Shown here in pieces: positions 28,692-38,265 of a stretch of 64,000 nt of DNA. Below the pieces are notes generated by a model. The model had not been told where the DNA came from and made no database searches. It was given only the letters and a program-made list of their open reading frames with translations. Every line of letters begins with the position of its first letter. Positions within the stretch are counted from its first letter, which is position 1. The DNA lies in NCBI RefSeq assembly GCF_017254845.1, contig NZ_JAFKCU010000006.1, positions 124,001 through 188,000 on the forward strand. The letters are read 5' to 3'. Made by a program: the position numbers and the translations under genes. Source of the stretch: Algoriphagus pacificus. Lineage in GTDB: Bacteria; Bacteroidota; Bacteroidia; Cytophagales; Cyclobacteriaceae.

Positions 28692-29930
28692 ATGAGTTTC
28701 TTCAGGGTCACCCTAATCAAAAGCATCAAACTAGTTCCATTATTAACCCTCTTGGTAATCAGTAGCTTAGTAGCACAAGAAAATAAGGATAGCACCGCCG
28801 TTGATCCCATTATCAAAGAAAAACCCATCAGGCATACCTCCAAAGGTTTTGTATTTACAACAGCCGATGAAAAGTATGAGCTACAGATAGCAAGTAGGTT
28901 GCAATTCCGATTTGCAGTACCGGATGACCAAGATCCGATCACCTTTAATGACTTTAGGAATCAAGACGTTAAGTTATTTAAAATCAACAGAGCGCGACTA
29001 AAAATTGGAGGACACGCTTATCAACCTTGGTTGAAATATTACTTCGAATACGAACTGGGACAAAGCATCTTGCTGGATTTTAGATTCATGGTAGAAAAGT
29101 GGCCTTGGTTGAAATTCAAAGCTGGTCAATGGAAAGTAGAATATACCAGAGAACGATTTATCAGCAGTGGAAATCAGCAACTTGTGGATAGATCTCTTCT
29201 GAACAGGATTTTCACAGTAGACAGACAACAGGGTATGTCTATTTATGGAAATTTAGATGGAGGTGGAGCAGCTAACTTTAACTATTGGTTGGGAGTATTT
29301 ACAGGAACTGGAAGAGGTTCACGCTTTAACGATGACTCCAAACTGATGTATTTCGGTAGATTCCAATGGAACTTATTAGGTAGAGAAGTGCCATTTTCTG
29401 GAGGTGATGTAGGTATTTCAGAAAAACCTGCAGCTCTAATAGCTTTGGCTGGAATTACCAATACCAGTCCATACACGCGTTTTTCAAGTTCTGGTGGAGG
29501 TAATCTAGCTGGGTTTGAGGGGACAAATGATGGACAGTATACTATCAAGCAATACAACATCGAAACAGCTTTTAATTACAAGGGATTTTCATGGGCAAGT
29601 GAATTCCACAGAAAAAACATAGTGGATAATTTTGAGGATAGTGGTAGTACAGATCTGGGAGGCTATTACATGACAGCTGGTTATTTCCCTTATCAAATTT
29701 TCAACTTTTGGCCAAAGCCTCTGGAGATTGCAGTTCGATATGCTGAAATTCGACCGGATTTAACCATTGCAAAAAATAAGCAAAAAGAATTAGCTTTAGC
29801 CTTCAACTGGTTTTTTGTGGGGCACCTAAATAAGCTGACCACAGAAATCACTAAATTCACTTTTGAAGATCAGGCACTTCCTCAAAGTGATGAATTGAGA
29901 TTCAGACTTCAATACGATATTTCCTTCTAA
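28692..29930 (+). CDS. Phosphate-selective porin O/P-type outer-membrane porin
   Basis: 412 residues with a signal peptide and the 16-strand OprO/OprP-like pattern: LQIASRLQFRFAVPDD at the first strand, the RARLKIGGHAYQPWLKYYFEYELG segment and a periplasmic end of LRFRLQYDISF. The family imports anions such as phosphate or pyrophosphate, though Bacteroidota members are diverse and no pho genes are near. The stop codon shares its last base with the next gene's ATG, so the two are coupled. Confidence 0.85.
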   Translation: MSFFRVTLIKSIKLVPLLTLLVISSLVAQENKDSTAVDPIIKEKPIRHTSKGFVFTTADEKYELQIASRLQFRFAVPDDQDPITFNDFRNQDVKLFKINRARLKIGGHAYQPWLKYYFEYELGQSILLDFRFMVEKWPWLKFKAGQWKVEYTRERFISSGNQQLVDRSLLNRIFTVDRQQGMSIYGNLDGGGAANFNYWLGVFTGTGRGSRFNDDSKLMYFGRFQWNLLGREVPFSGGDVGISEKPAALIALAGITNTSPYTRFSSSGGGNLAGFEGTNDGQYTIKQYNIETAFNYKGFSWASEFHRKNIVDNFEDSGSTDLGGYYMTAGYFPYQIFNFWPKPLEIAVRYAEIRPDLTIAKNKQKELALAFNWFFVGHLNKLTTEITKFTFEDQALPQSDELRFRLQYDISF

Positions 29931-31129
29931 TGAAAAAGCTACTGACTATATTACTGGTTTTGATTTTCTCTCAAGTTGGTTATAGTCAGGAGCAAGAAAC
30001 TTATAAACCAAACCAGATAAGGGACTTCAAATTAGTCCCATTGCCTGCCATCGGTTCGAATCCAGCGAACGGATGGCTTTTTGGTTTAGCCCCCTCTGCT
30101 ACCTGGAGAATGGGAAATCCCGAAACTACTCACCTTTCTAATCTAGTTGGCAATTTTTTATACACGACAAAGAAACAGTGGATTTTCAGTTCCAGATCAA
30201 ATGTCTTTCTTTCAGAGGATAAGTGGATTTTAGTAGGTGACTGGCGTTATTTTATTACTTCCCAACCCACCTATGGACTTGGTGCCTCTACACCTAATGA
30301 GCCTTCTGAGAACCCTAATCAACAAGGAGTTTTATGGGGAGAGCAGCAAATGAATTATTCTTGGGTAAGATTTTATGAAACCGTCCTGAAGAGAATAGGC
30401 TTCTCAAAATTCTATTTAGGAATGGGCTATCATTTGGATGTCTTTTCAAAAGTTGAAAACTTCTTGGACACAGAGCTCCCTCCTTCTGAGTTGAATTTCG
30501 CCCATAACTTTTACAATACCCAATTGGGCTTTGACCAAGATAAATACACGCTTTCCGGAATTACTTTAAATGGAGTAATGGAGAATAGAGATGTTGCCGT
30601 ATCGCCTTATGAAAATAATTTTGCACTGGTTTCATTCAAAGTCAATCCAAGTTTCTTAGGCTCAGATAAGAGTTCCTCTACCCTACTCCTCGATTACAGG
30701 CATTATTTCAATTTAAGTGAAAAGAGAAAGCGCCATTTGATAGGACTTTGGGGACTAGGAAACTTTTTGGTTTCTGGAGATTTGCCTTATATGAATTTAC
30801 CATCTATTGGATATGACATGTTTGGAAGATCAGGAAGAGGCTATGCTCAAGGTAGGTTTCGAGGTGAGTCCATGCTCTATTCCGAGGCTGAATACAGATT
30901 TCCTCTACAGAAAAACAAAGAGACTTTTGGAGGAACTGTATTTTTTAACGCATCATCATTTGGCAGCAAAATGACCAATGAAAAACTCCTTGAAAAAATC
31001 AATGCTGCCTATGGTATTGGATTCAGAGTGATGATCAATAAGGAAAACAGGACAACCATATCGGCCGATTATGGATTTGGAAGTAAAGGTAATTCAGGAT
31101 TTTATTTGAATGTAAACGAGTCATTCTAA
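29930..31129 (+). CDS. Omp85-like (BamA/TamA superfamily) outer-membrane protein without POTRA domains
   Basis: 399 residues with a signal peptide (ends VGYSQ). No POTRA region is visible; almost the whole protein looks like a 16-strand barrel. The segment GRGYAQGRFRGESMLYSEAEYRFPL carries the R-F-R-G motif that corresponds to the conserved VRGF/Y of loop 6 in Omp85 proteins. Such short members are common in Bacteroidota; one suggestion is insertion or secretion of a partner lipoprotein, unproven here. It directly follows the porin gene in the same transcript. Confidence 0.8.
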   Translation: MKKLLTILLVLIFSQVGYSQEQETYKPNQIRDFKLVPLPAIGSNPANGWLFGLAPSATWRMGNPETTHLSNLVGNFLYTTKKQWIFSSRSNVFLSEDKWILVGDWRYFITSQPTYGLGASTPNEPSENPNQQGVLWGEQQMNYSWVRFYETVLKRIGFSKFYLGMGYHLDVFSKVENFLDTELPPSELNFAHNFYNTQLGFDQDKYTLSGITLNGVMENRDVAVSPYENNFALVSFKVNPSFLGSDKSSSTLLLDYRHYFNLSEKRKRHLIGLWGLGNFLVSGDLPYMNLPSIGYDMFGRSGRGYAQGRFRGESMLYSEAEYRFPLQKNKETFGGTVFFNASSFGSKMTNEKLLEKINAAYGIGFRVMINKENRTTISADYGFGSKGNSGFYLNVNESF

Positions 31130-31265
31130 TCGATAGATCAGTTATTTTTTTGTAAACATTCGTCCATTCTTTTCGGTTTGAATGTTATTTTACAATTGAA
31201 TTATACTATTTGGATTCAAGACTTTTTAAATTCAGGTATGTTTTAATTACCTAATTAATATTGTT

Positions 31266-31742
31266 ATGAAAACTTGGATTTTTACAATAGCTATCTTTTT
31301 GGCTATTCCAGTTACAAAAGCTATTTCACAAACGATGACAATCGATGATGAAATAACACTTATTCAAGCTGCTTTTGGAAGTGATAAAAAAATGTTGGTT
31401 GAGGCCTATATGGATCTCCCAGAGGCTGTAGCTCCGGGATTTTGGACTATTTATCAAGCTTACGAAAGTGAAAGACAGGCTCTTTCACGGGAGCGGATGA
31501 AAATCATCAATGACTACTTGGACGAGTATCAAACTCTAAACAACGATCAAGCAGATCTATTGGCAAAAAGAACCTTGGCAAATGATCAGGCGCTTTCAAA
31601 ACTTCATTCGAAGTATTATAAAAAATTCAAGAAAGTAACCTCTCCTATCGACGCTGCAAAATTCCTTCAAATTGATACTTATATCCACAATACCATCAGA
31701 AATGCCATGCAGCAAGAATTACCTTTTATAGATGAAAATTAA
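31266..31742 (+). CDS. Exported helical protein of unknown function
   Basis: 158 residues with a signal peptide (hydrophobic IFTIAIFLAIPV, ends AISQ). The mature part is charged and almost entirely helical, with a central heptad-like stretch (YESERQALSRERMKIINDYL). It resembles the size and shape of small periplasmic helical proteins found near DUF4136 lipoproteins in Bacteroidota. I know no function. It is the first of five exported proteins on plus, 12 bp before the next. Confidence 0.7.
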   Translation: MKTWIFTIAIFLAIPVTKAISQTMTIDDEITLIQAAFGSDKKMLVEAYMDLPEAVAPGFWTIYQAYESERQALSRERMKIINDYLDEYQTLNNDQADLLAKRTLANDQALSKLHSKYYKKFKKVTSPIDAAKFLQIDTYIHNTIRNAMQQELPFIDEN

Positions 31743-31754
31743 ACCTTTTAAAAC

Positions 31755-32402
31755 ATGATGAGAAAAATTTACCAACTATTATTTAGCGTGCTGATTGCGT
31801 CAAGCATCCTAGCTTGTAAGCCTGACGGTGCAGAGTATGTAGACGAACTGGATATCGTTTATACTAACTATGATGCAGGCTTTGATTTCCAATCAAAAGG
31901 AACCTATGCAATTCCTGATAATGTCATTAAAATAACAGATCAATTTATCGATTTCAATCCAGGAGACGAGCCTGAATATGTAGATCAAGTTTATGCGGTT
32001 ACAATCCTAAACTCAATCAAGAGCAATATGGATGGACTTGGATATAGACAGGTTGATCCAAGTGCAAACCCTGATCTGATTTTACTTCCATCTGTGACAC
32101 AGACAGATCAGGTATTTTTCTATTATGATTGGTGGTATTGGAACTGGTTTTATCCAGGATGGGGTCCAGGATGGGGTTGGTATTATCCGGGATATTATCC
32201 TCCGCAAGTAAGCAGAGTAAGAACTGGCACATTGATGATTCAAATGACTTCGCCAAATGACCTAGACGCTACAGATAAAATCCCTGTTGTCTGGACAGGT
32301 GTCATCAATGGATTACTTGAAGGAAATACGAACAGTATCAGCAAAAGAGTGAATGATAGTATCAATCAGTCTTTTAGTCAATCACCCTATCTAAAGAAAT
32401 AA
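31755..32402 (+). CDS. DUF4136-type lipoprotein with aromatic-rich loop
   Basis: 215 residues, lipobox SILAC with the lipidated Cys21. The fold pattern matches DUF4136: an N-terminal strand with NYDAGFDFQSKGTYAIPD, a helix with DQVYAVTILNSIKSNMDGLGYR, then NPDLILLPSVTQ and a last strand-helix pair. Between the central strands lies an insert of about 30 residues made almost only of Tyr, Trp, Gly, Pro and Phe (near 118-150). Another DUF4136-like gene lies 750 bp downstream. Function is unknown; it is probably attached to the inner face of the outer membrane. Confidence 0.75.
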   Translation: MMRKIYQLLFSVLIASSILACKPDGAEYVDELDIVYTNYDAGFDFQSKGTYAIPDNVIKITDQFIDFNPGDEPEYVDQVYAVTILNSIKSNMDGLGYRQVDPSANPDLILLPSVTQTDQVFFYYDWWYWNWFYPGWGPGWGWYYPGYYPPQVSRVRTGTLMIQMTSPNDLDATDKIPVVWTGVINGLLEGNTNSISKRVNDSINQSFSQSPYLKK

Positions 32403-32404
32403 AA

Positions 32405-32995
32405 ATGAAAAATATACTACTCACATTTATTCTGCTTGTGGGAATCACTTCCCTATCCAAAGCGCAAAACTCCTTGTTTTCATTTAATTACGCAGTGACC
32501 GTCCCGATGGGAAATACCTCTGATTTTATCGATCAGGCATCAGGAAGAGGATTTGTTTTTGAATATCAGAAATTCATTAATCCCCATGTAACGCTGGGAT
32601 TAGAGGCAGGTCATACAACCCTTTACAAAAGAGAAGATGAAAAAGTGTATACAGAAGGCACTGCTTCTCTTTCTGGTGTCCAATACAGATATCAATACAG
32701 CTGGCCAATCTTGGCTACGGTAAATTACTATGCTTTAAGAACAGAATTGTTTAGACCTTATGCAGGTTTTGGCATAGGAACCATGGCTAGCCACAGAAAA
32801 ATTGATATGGGCATTTTTTCATCAGACAAAACACATTGGCAGCTCGCGATCAAACCTGAAATCGGCACACTGATCCAACCAAATCCAAATATGGCTTTTC
32901 GTATAGGAATTAAATATCTGATGGGTTTTGAAAGCAATGATTTGGCTGGTCAGTCAAATCTCAACTTTAATTTCGGGATTGTATTTATAAACTGA
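32405..32995 (+). CDS. Small outer-membrane beta-barrel protein
   Basis: 196 residues with a signal peptide (ends LSKAQ) and an eight-strand barrel pattern: LFSFNYAVTVPMG, PHVTLGLEAGHT, FRPYAGFGIGTM, IKPEIGTLIQ and NLNFNFGIVFIN at the end. The final aromatic-containing strand is the usual BAM recognition end. It begins 2 bp after the DUF4136-type lipoprotein, so the barrel and lipoprotein are cotranslated and may interact. Confidence 0.78.
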   Translation: MKNILLTFILLVGITSLSKAQNSLFSFNYAVTVPMGNTSDFIDQASGRGFVFEYQKFINPHVTLGLEAGHTTLYKREDEKVYTEGTASLSGVQYRYQYSWPILATVNYYALRTELFRPYAGFGIGTMASHRKIDMGIFSSDKTHWQLAIKPEIGTLIQPNPNMAFRIGIKYLMGFESNDLAGQSNLNFNFGIVFIN

Positions 32996-33146
32996 TTTCA
33001 ATTTGGATGACTAGCAGGGTTAAAATACAGGCAAATTATAGATAACTCACTCTAAAACTAAACTCAATTTAGATTCTTAAAAGTAACATTCATAAATATT
33101 TATCAATCAAATTTTAAGTTTATCTTTAATCTAAACTCAGAAAGCT

Positions 33147-33689
33147 ATGAATGCCTATAAGTTAATTCTTGGATCATTTTTGTTGCTAGCTTTTAGCTGC
33201 ACCTCTTCTTTGGTCACTATAGAAGATAATGCCTATCAAGATTTTGAATTATCAAATTATAAGAGTTTTGACTTTTTAGAAATTGATAATACGAACCCTG
33301 AAAATCCAAACTTTGAAAAGGCCATTGCTTTATTGATGAAAGATGTAGAAGAGGAAATGGTTAAGAGAGGTCTACAAAAATCCTCCAATCCGGATCTTAA
33401 AGTTAATTTGGGTTTGGTAGTAGAAGAAAAAGTGCAAACCAGAACTACCAGCCTTGCCACTGACCCATTTATGTACACAGGTCAGAGACGCTATACTTGG
33501 CAAAGTCAAGAAGTACCTGTAAATACTTACAAAGAAGGGAGTTTAACCCTGCATTTGGTAGATAGCAAAAGTAATCAGGCTGTTTGGGTTGGCTCGATTG
33601 ATCGGGTTGTTCCTAAAAAAGATGAGAAAAAAGCAGAAGCAATAGATTTTGCTGTGACCGAGCTTTTTAATGAAATAGACAAAAAATAA
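33147..33689 (+). CDS. DUF4136-domain lipoprotein
   Basis: 180 residues, lipobox LAFSC with Cys18. The DUF4136 pattern is clear: NYKSFDFLEID, helix EKAIALLMKDVEEEMVKRGLQKSSNPDLKVNLGLVVEEK, the YTWQSQEVPVNTYKEGSLTLHLVD strands and QAVWVGSIDRVVP before a C-terminal helix. This is the most canonical member of the local group. It is 22 bp upstream of another lipoprotein gene and likely shares its transcript. Confidence 0.85.
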   Translation: MNAYKLILGSFLLLAFSCTSSLVTIEDNAYQDFELSNYKSFDFLEIDNTNPENPNFEKAIALLMKDVEEEMVKRGLQKSSNPDLKVNLGLVVEEKVQTRTTSLATDPFMYTGQRRYTWQSQEVPVNTYKEGSLTLHLVDSKSNQAVWVGSIDRVVPKKDEKKAEAIDFAVTELFNEIDKK

Positions 33690-33711
33690 AAATTCTCAAT
33701 TCAATCTAATC

Positions 33712-34353
33712 ATGAAAAAACGTAATCTAATTTTCACCTTTTTGATCTTGGCAATAGCAGTAAGTTGCTCTCCAAGCACAAAAATCCTGGGCTCTTGGAC
33801 TGGTCCAAATACACCATCTGAGCCTTATTCCAATGTCTTTGTAACTGCAATTACTGAAAATCTTGTTGCCAGACAGACCATTGAAAATGATATTGATACT
33901 TATATGTCTGCAAAAGGCGTAAATGCGGTAAGTAGCTTCGACATCATTCCTCCAGGCTTCAAAGCTTCTGAAGAAAATAAAGCTGCAACTGTAAAAGCAA
34001 TTCTTGATGGTGGAAGTGATGCAATTTTGACCATCGCTTTGCTTGACCAAACTTCAGAAACCCGTTATGTCCCTGGAACAACCATGTATTCTCCTATGAT
34101 GTATGGTGGCTATTATGGTAGATTCTACGGTTATTATTCTTATTATAATCCAGTAATGTATGATCCTGGATATTATGCTACGGATAAGAATTATTACTTG
34201 GAAATGAATCTCTATGATGCAAAATCCGAACAATTGGTTTGGTCTGCACAATCAGAAACTACAAACCCTTCTTCAATTGAGACTTTTTCCAGAAGCTTCT
34301 CTGAATTAGTTGTAAATCAATTGATCAAAGATGGTCTGATTTCTGGCAAATAA
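33712..34353 (+). CDS. Lipoprotein related to the DUF4136 group, aromatic-rich loop
   Basis: 213 residues, lipobox AVSC with Cys19. A helix-strand pattern (TKILGSWTGPN, an IENDIDTYMSAKGVNA helix, ILDGGSDAILTIALLDQTSE) is followed by a loop of about 35 residues rich in Tyr, Gly and Met (near 125-160). The strands YLEMNLYDAKSEQLVWSAQSET then complete a DUF4136-like end. The place and composition of the loop parallel those in the lipoprotein at 31755, although the sequences differ. Function unknown; last gene before a strong terminator. Confidence 0.75.
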   Translation: MKKRNLIFTFLILAIAVSCSPSTKILGSWTGPNTPSEPYSNVFVTAITENLVARQTIENDIDTYMSAKGVNAVSSFDIIPPGFKASEENKAATVKAILDGGSDAILTIALLDQTSETRYVPGTTMYSPMMYGGYYGRFYGYYSYYNPVMYDPGYYATDKNYYLEMNLYDAKSEQLVWSAQSETTNPSSIETFSRSFSELVVNQLIKDGLISGK

Positions 34354-34368
34354 TTCAAAAACTACTCA

Positions 34369-34402
34369 ACAAAAAAGCCCCGGAATTCCGGGGCTTTTTT
34401 GT
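34369..34402. terminator. Bidirectional intrinsic terminator between lipoprotein genes and ppc
   Basis: A perfect 30-bp palindrome at 34371-34400 has six A/T pairs at each end around a GCCCCGGAATTCCGGGGC core, so it can terminate on both strands. Confidence 0.92.
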
Positions 34403-34419
34403 TTTAGAACCTTGCTGGA

Positions 34420-36954
34420 TTAAGCCGCATTTCTCGCTGCATTGATAATTCCAAACATACTTCGAAGAATCAATTTTTCTAGGAGCTCAGAACTTTTTCC
34501 TGTTTCCAACATAGTCTGAATAGCATATTGCTGGATTGTAATCAAAGGCAATACAATTCGCTCTCTAATGGCAATAGATCTTTTGCTGACTTGGTTATCC
34601 CCCATCAGCTCATCCATATCAGACACGATTTTTAGCTTTTCAATTGACTTATTGTACTCCTGGAACATGATTTCCCAGAAAGGGCCATAACTCTCATTAT
34701 CTTTCAAATAAGAAGTAGCTGGGTAGAAACATTTGTTCAAAGACTGCATGGAATTACCAAGCAGCGTTCTGAAGAACAAACTGTTCTGATATAAAGCCTT
34801 TACTTCATCGAGTCTCCCTTCTTTTTCAAGCTTTTCAATTGCTGTGCCTACCCCATAAAATCCGGGAATATTCTGTTTCATCTGAGCCCAGCTTCCTACA
34901 AATGGGATGGCGCGAAGATCTTCAAATTTCAGTCCTCCACCTTTTCCTCTTTTCAAAGGTCTTGAACCTATGTTTGTCATTCCAAAATATTTCAATGGAG
35001 TCACATGCTCCAAATAAGGTACGAATTTGGGATGGCTCTTGAAATCTTTGTAGGATTCATAGGCTTCACTTGCAAGCTCCTCGATCAAAGCTCTTTGCTC
35101 TGGATTTAGATTGTTTTCGGAATCAGAATAAAGGTGGTTTTCCAAACCAGCACTTAGCAATTGTTCAAAGTTGTAAGTACAAGAGGCCTGCTTTCCATAA
35201 TTTGCTGAGATAGTCTGTCCCTGAATGGTCACTTGGATTTCAGAGTTTTCCACTTTCTCTCCTAAGGAAGCATAGAAATTATGCATGTTTCCTCCACCTC
35301 TTGCTGGAGGTCCACCACGACCATCAAAGAAGACTACTTCTATGTCATTCTCACGGGAAACTCTCGTCAATTCTTCTTTAGCCCGCAAAATTGACCAATT
35401 CGCTTGTAGATAACCACCATCTTTGGTTCCATCTGAGAAACCTAACATGATGGTCTGTTTATTTCCTCTACTTGCCAAATGAGCTCTGTATTCCGGCAGA
35501 TTATAAAGACTCGTCATAATCTCAGGAGCCTCAGCCAAATCATCAATCGTCTCAAACAATGGAACGATATCCAGAGGAAGCAAATCTTTCCCTTCTCCTA
35601 CCGTGAGCTTGGCTAGTTTATAAACTTCCAATAAATGCTTTCTCGATTGGCAATTGGAGATAATATATCTATGTAGCGCTTCTTCACCGTTGGATGTCTG
35701 AACCTGGCTGATTACACCAAAAGTCTGAAGCATCTCTCTATGAAACTCGTCTTGGATTTCAGTTAATTCTGGTAAACTATCAATTCCAAGAATCTGCTTG
35801 ATTTGATCCTCTTCAGTAGAAGCCCATTCGATTCCTTTGATAGCAAAAATTTCCTCCCAAAGGCTATCATGTTTTCTGCTGTCCTGTCGGGCATCCATGT
35901 AGGCAAAATGGAATCCGAAAATTTTGACTTTCAAGATAAATTGATCCAAAAGATCCAAAAACATTCCATTATGGTATTGAATCAATGATTCTCTGACTTC
36001 GAAGAGATCATTCAACAATTGGTCTTTGGAAGTATAAACTGCCTGGTCTTCAAATAAGGTTGAAAAGATTGCTCTTTCGATGTGTAGGACTTTATCCTCT
36101 ACATTTTTGAAAGTCAGTCTTCTTTTGAGTCTTCTGAGGTCTCTGTAGTAGCATCGCAAAATCCATTTCTGAAGTCTCTCAGCAACTTTCACCGTGGTAT
36201 CGTGCGTCACGAAAGGGTTCCCGTCTCTATCTCCTCCTGGCCAGAATCCTATTTTCAATAATCCTGGATTTTCCCAAGTATGGAGAGGAATCTCTAAGGT
36301 TGAAAGCAATCTGATGGTGATATCAGAAATACTTTGGTAAAATACATTTTCCAGATACCAGATCAAGCTGACAGCTTCTTCGTATGGACTTGGTTTTTCG
36401 CGATTGATAAAACCTGTTTTTCCCAACTGCTTCAGCAATTGGTTGATTTGTCCGATATCATCAGTACGGATGGCATTTTCTAGATCAGTTATGATCCCCA
36501 AAACACTACCTGGATAAAATTGAGTTGGGTGGGCAGTAAGTGTCAATCTTACAGAGAAGTTTTTCAACTTTTCAATTAACATTTCACGTTTATGGTCATT
36601 ATCAGCTCTATTGATCAGAGCTTTAATAGAACCTTTTCCACTGAGATCATTGATTTTTTCATAGGCAGCATCCTCGATAGAATCAAACAAAACCACTTGT
36701 CTTTCCACATATTGGATCATTTTAAAAAGCAGATTGTTTTGCTCGGTCTCCGTATTGCCTGCCATCATTTCATCAAAAAAACCTTTGATGATGGCTTTAG
36801 GTGTTAATCCGGATTGGAAGCCTTTTTGGCAAGCTGACCCCAGAATAGGTAATAATGTACCCGTCCGGTAAATGTCATCGAAAGGAAGATCTAAAAATAA
36901 GCTGTTGTAAATTGTAAATCGCTTCGCGACTTCGGTATCATAGGTTTTATGCAT
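34420..36954 (-). CDS. ppc: Phosphoenolpyruvate carboxylase
   Basis: Carboxylates PEP with bicarbonate to oxaloacetate, replenishing the TCA cycle. It is 844 residues, slightly shorter than E. coli Ppc. The catalytic His142 is in LTLTAHPTQFYPGS. Other signatures are GFWPGGDRDGNPFVT, MLGFSDGTKDGGY and the essential loop GRGGPPARGGG around residue 545. The protein ends IINAARNAA, where most Ppc proteins end in RNTG; the C-terminal residue takes part in catalysis and regulation, so this end is slightly divergent. Single gene, with the shared terminator downstream. Confidence 0.96.
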   Translation of the reverse strand: MHKTYDTEVAKRFTIYNSLFLDLPFDDIYRTGTLLPILGSACQKGFQSGLTPKAIIKGFFDEMMAGNTETEQNNLLFKMIQYVERQVVLFDSIEDAAYEKINDLSGKGSIKALINRADNDHKREMLIEKLKNFSVRLTLTAHPTQFYPGSVLGIITDLENAIRTDDIGQINQLLKQLGKTGFINREKPSPYEEAVSLIWYLENVFYQSISDITIRLLSTLEIPLHTWENPGLLKIGFWPGGDRDGNPFVTHDTTVKVAERLQKWILRCYYRDLRRLKRRLTFKNVEDKVLHIERAIFSTLFEDQAVYTSKDQLLNDLFEVRESLIQYHNGMFLDLLDQFILKVKIFGFHFAYMDARQDSRKHDSLWEEIFAIKGIEWASTEEDQIKQILGIDSLPELTEIQDEFHREMLQTFGVISQVQTSNGEEALHRYIISNCQSRKHLLEVYKLAKLTVGEGKDLLPLDIVPLFETIDDLAEAPEIMTSLYNLPEYRAHLASRGNKQTIMLGFSDGTKDGGYLQANWSILRAKEELTRVSRENDIEVVFFDGRGGPPARGGGNMHNFYASLGEKVENSEIQVTIQGQTISANYGKQASCTYNFEQLLSAGLENHLYSDSENNLNPEQRALIEELASEAYESYKDFKSHPKFVPYLEHVTPLKYFGMTNIGSRPLKRGKGGGLKFEDLRAIPFVGSWAQMKQNIPGFYGVGTAIEKLEKEGRLDEVKALYQNSLFFRTLLGNSMQSLNKCFYPATSYLKDNESYGPFWEIMFQEYNKSIEKLKIVSDMDELMGDNQVSKRSIAIRERIVLPLITIQQYAIQTMLETGKSSELLEKLILRSMFGIINAARNAA

Positions 36955-37125
36955 CAGGGTCTGGTTTAATAAGCTTACTAAATTAATTAAAATTCTATAT
37001 TTTACCCAATTATTTACTTATTCAATAACAAAAAAGCCATATCATTTAATTTTTTGTAGATTTTTATCAGAAAAACAACATTTGAGAAAAATCACTTAGA
37101 TTCGGGAATTCCCTATCTTTCATTC

Positions 37126-38265
37126 ATGAAACAACTCCTCTATCTCTCTTTAGTAACACTTTTTGTTGCTGCCTGTTCTAATCCTTCTGCAATTCAAATG
37201 CCTCAAGAAACCCAAACTTATTCCTTCCTTGTAGGGACTTATACAGATACTGTTGACCAAGGAATCAATTTTTTGAAATTTAATCCTGAGGAAAATCTCT
37301 TCGAAGTCCAGTTGTTGGCTCCGGATGTCCAAAACCCTTCTTATGTAATAGCCAGTAAAAATTCAAAGCTGGTTTTTGCTTTGGAAGAGTCTGCAGGAGT
37401 CAGTGGAGGGGATGTTTTGAGTTTCAATTTGAATCTAGCTAAGGACTCTCTTGAATTGATAGCTAAACAATCTTCCTATGGTAATCATCCTTGTTATTTG
37501 GCTTTGTCTCCTGACGAAAGCCTATTGACAGTTGGGAATTATTCTGGAGGGAATCTTAGCATATACAGTGTACAAGAGGATGGAAATTTCACCTATTTAC
37601 AAACTGTTCAACATGAAGGAAAAAGTGTCAATGAAGCGAGACAAGAAGGCCCACATGTACATAGCACAGTATTTAATCCAAAAGGAGACCGACTTCTAGT
37701 TGCAGATTTAGGCACAGATAAAATCTACAATTATAAGGTTTCAGGAAATGAAGCGGAACCTTTGAGCTTGCTGGCAGAATTCCCAGTAACTCCAGGTGAT
37801 GGCCCAAGACACATGAAGTTTTCAGAAGATGGCGAATCAGTTTTTGTGGTTCAGGAAATGAGTGCCACGCTGGAGATTTATAGCTTCATGGAAGACAAAT
37901 TGGAGCTAAAGCAACGTTTGTCATTACTTGATGAAGGTTTTACGGGTCAAGTTGGTGCCGCAGAAGTAAGATTATCCTCAGATGGCAAAAACGTTTATGT
38001 TTCGAATCGTGGTGAAGCAAACACAATCTCTGTTTTCTCAAAAAATGAAAGTGGGGAGTTTGAAAGAATTCAAAACATAAGCTCTGGCGGAGTCATGCCG
38101 AGGAATTTTATTGTAACAAAGGATGGAAAGTATTTGCTAGCTGCACATCAATCGAGTAATGATATCGTGGTTTTTGAAAGGAACCCAGAAACTGGAGAAT
38201 TGACCATTACCGATTGGAAGGTCACCTTAAATAAACCAGTTTATTTATTTCAGTTAACCGATTAA
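37126..38265 (+). CDS. Lactonase-family beta-propeller lipoprotein (YbhE/Pgl type)
   Basis: 379 residues, lipobox FVAAC with Cys17, then a seven-bladed propeller of the 6-phosphogluconolactonase (PF10282) family: FLVGTYTDTVDQGI, GNHPCYLALSPDE, VGNYSGGNLSIYS, EGPHVHSTVFNPKGDRLLVADLGTDKIY, GDGPRHMKFSEDG, and MPRNFIVTKDGKYLLAAHQSS. Cytosolic relatives hydrolyse 6-phosphogluconolactone, but an exported lipidated form is more likely to act on another sugar lactone. The stop overlaps the convergent menC stop by 4 bp. Confidence 0.85.
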   Translation: MKQLLYLSLVTLFVAACSNPSAIQMPQETQTYSFLVGTYTDTVDQGINFLKFNPEENLFEVQLLAPDVQNPSYVIASKNSKLVFALEESAGVSGGDVLSFNLNLAKDSLELIAKQSSYGNHPCYLALSPDESLLTVGNYSGGNLSIYSVQEDGNFTYLQTVQHEGKSVNEARQEGPHVHSTVFNPKGDRLLVADLGTDKIYNYKVSGNEAEPLSLLAEFPVTPGDGPRHMKFSEDGESVFVVQEMSATLEIYSFMEDKLELKQRLSLLDEGFTGQVGAAEVRLSSDGKNVYVSNRGEANTISVFSKNESGEFERIQNISSGGVMPRNFIVTKDGKYLLAAHQSSNDIVVFERNPETGELTITDWKVTLNKPVYLFQLTD

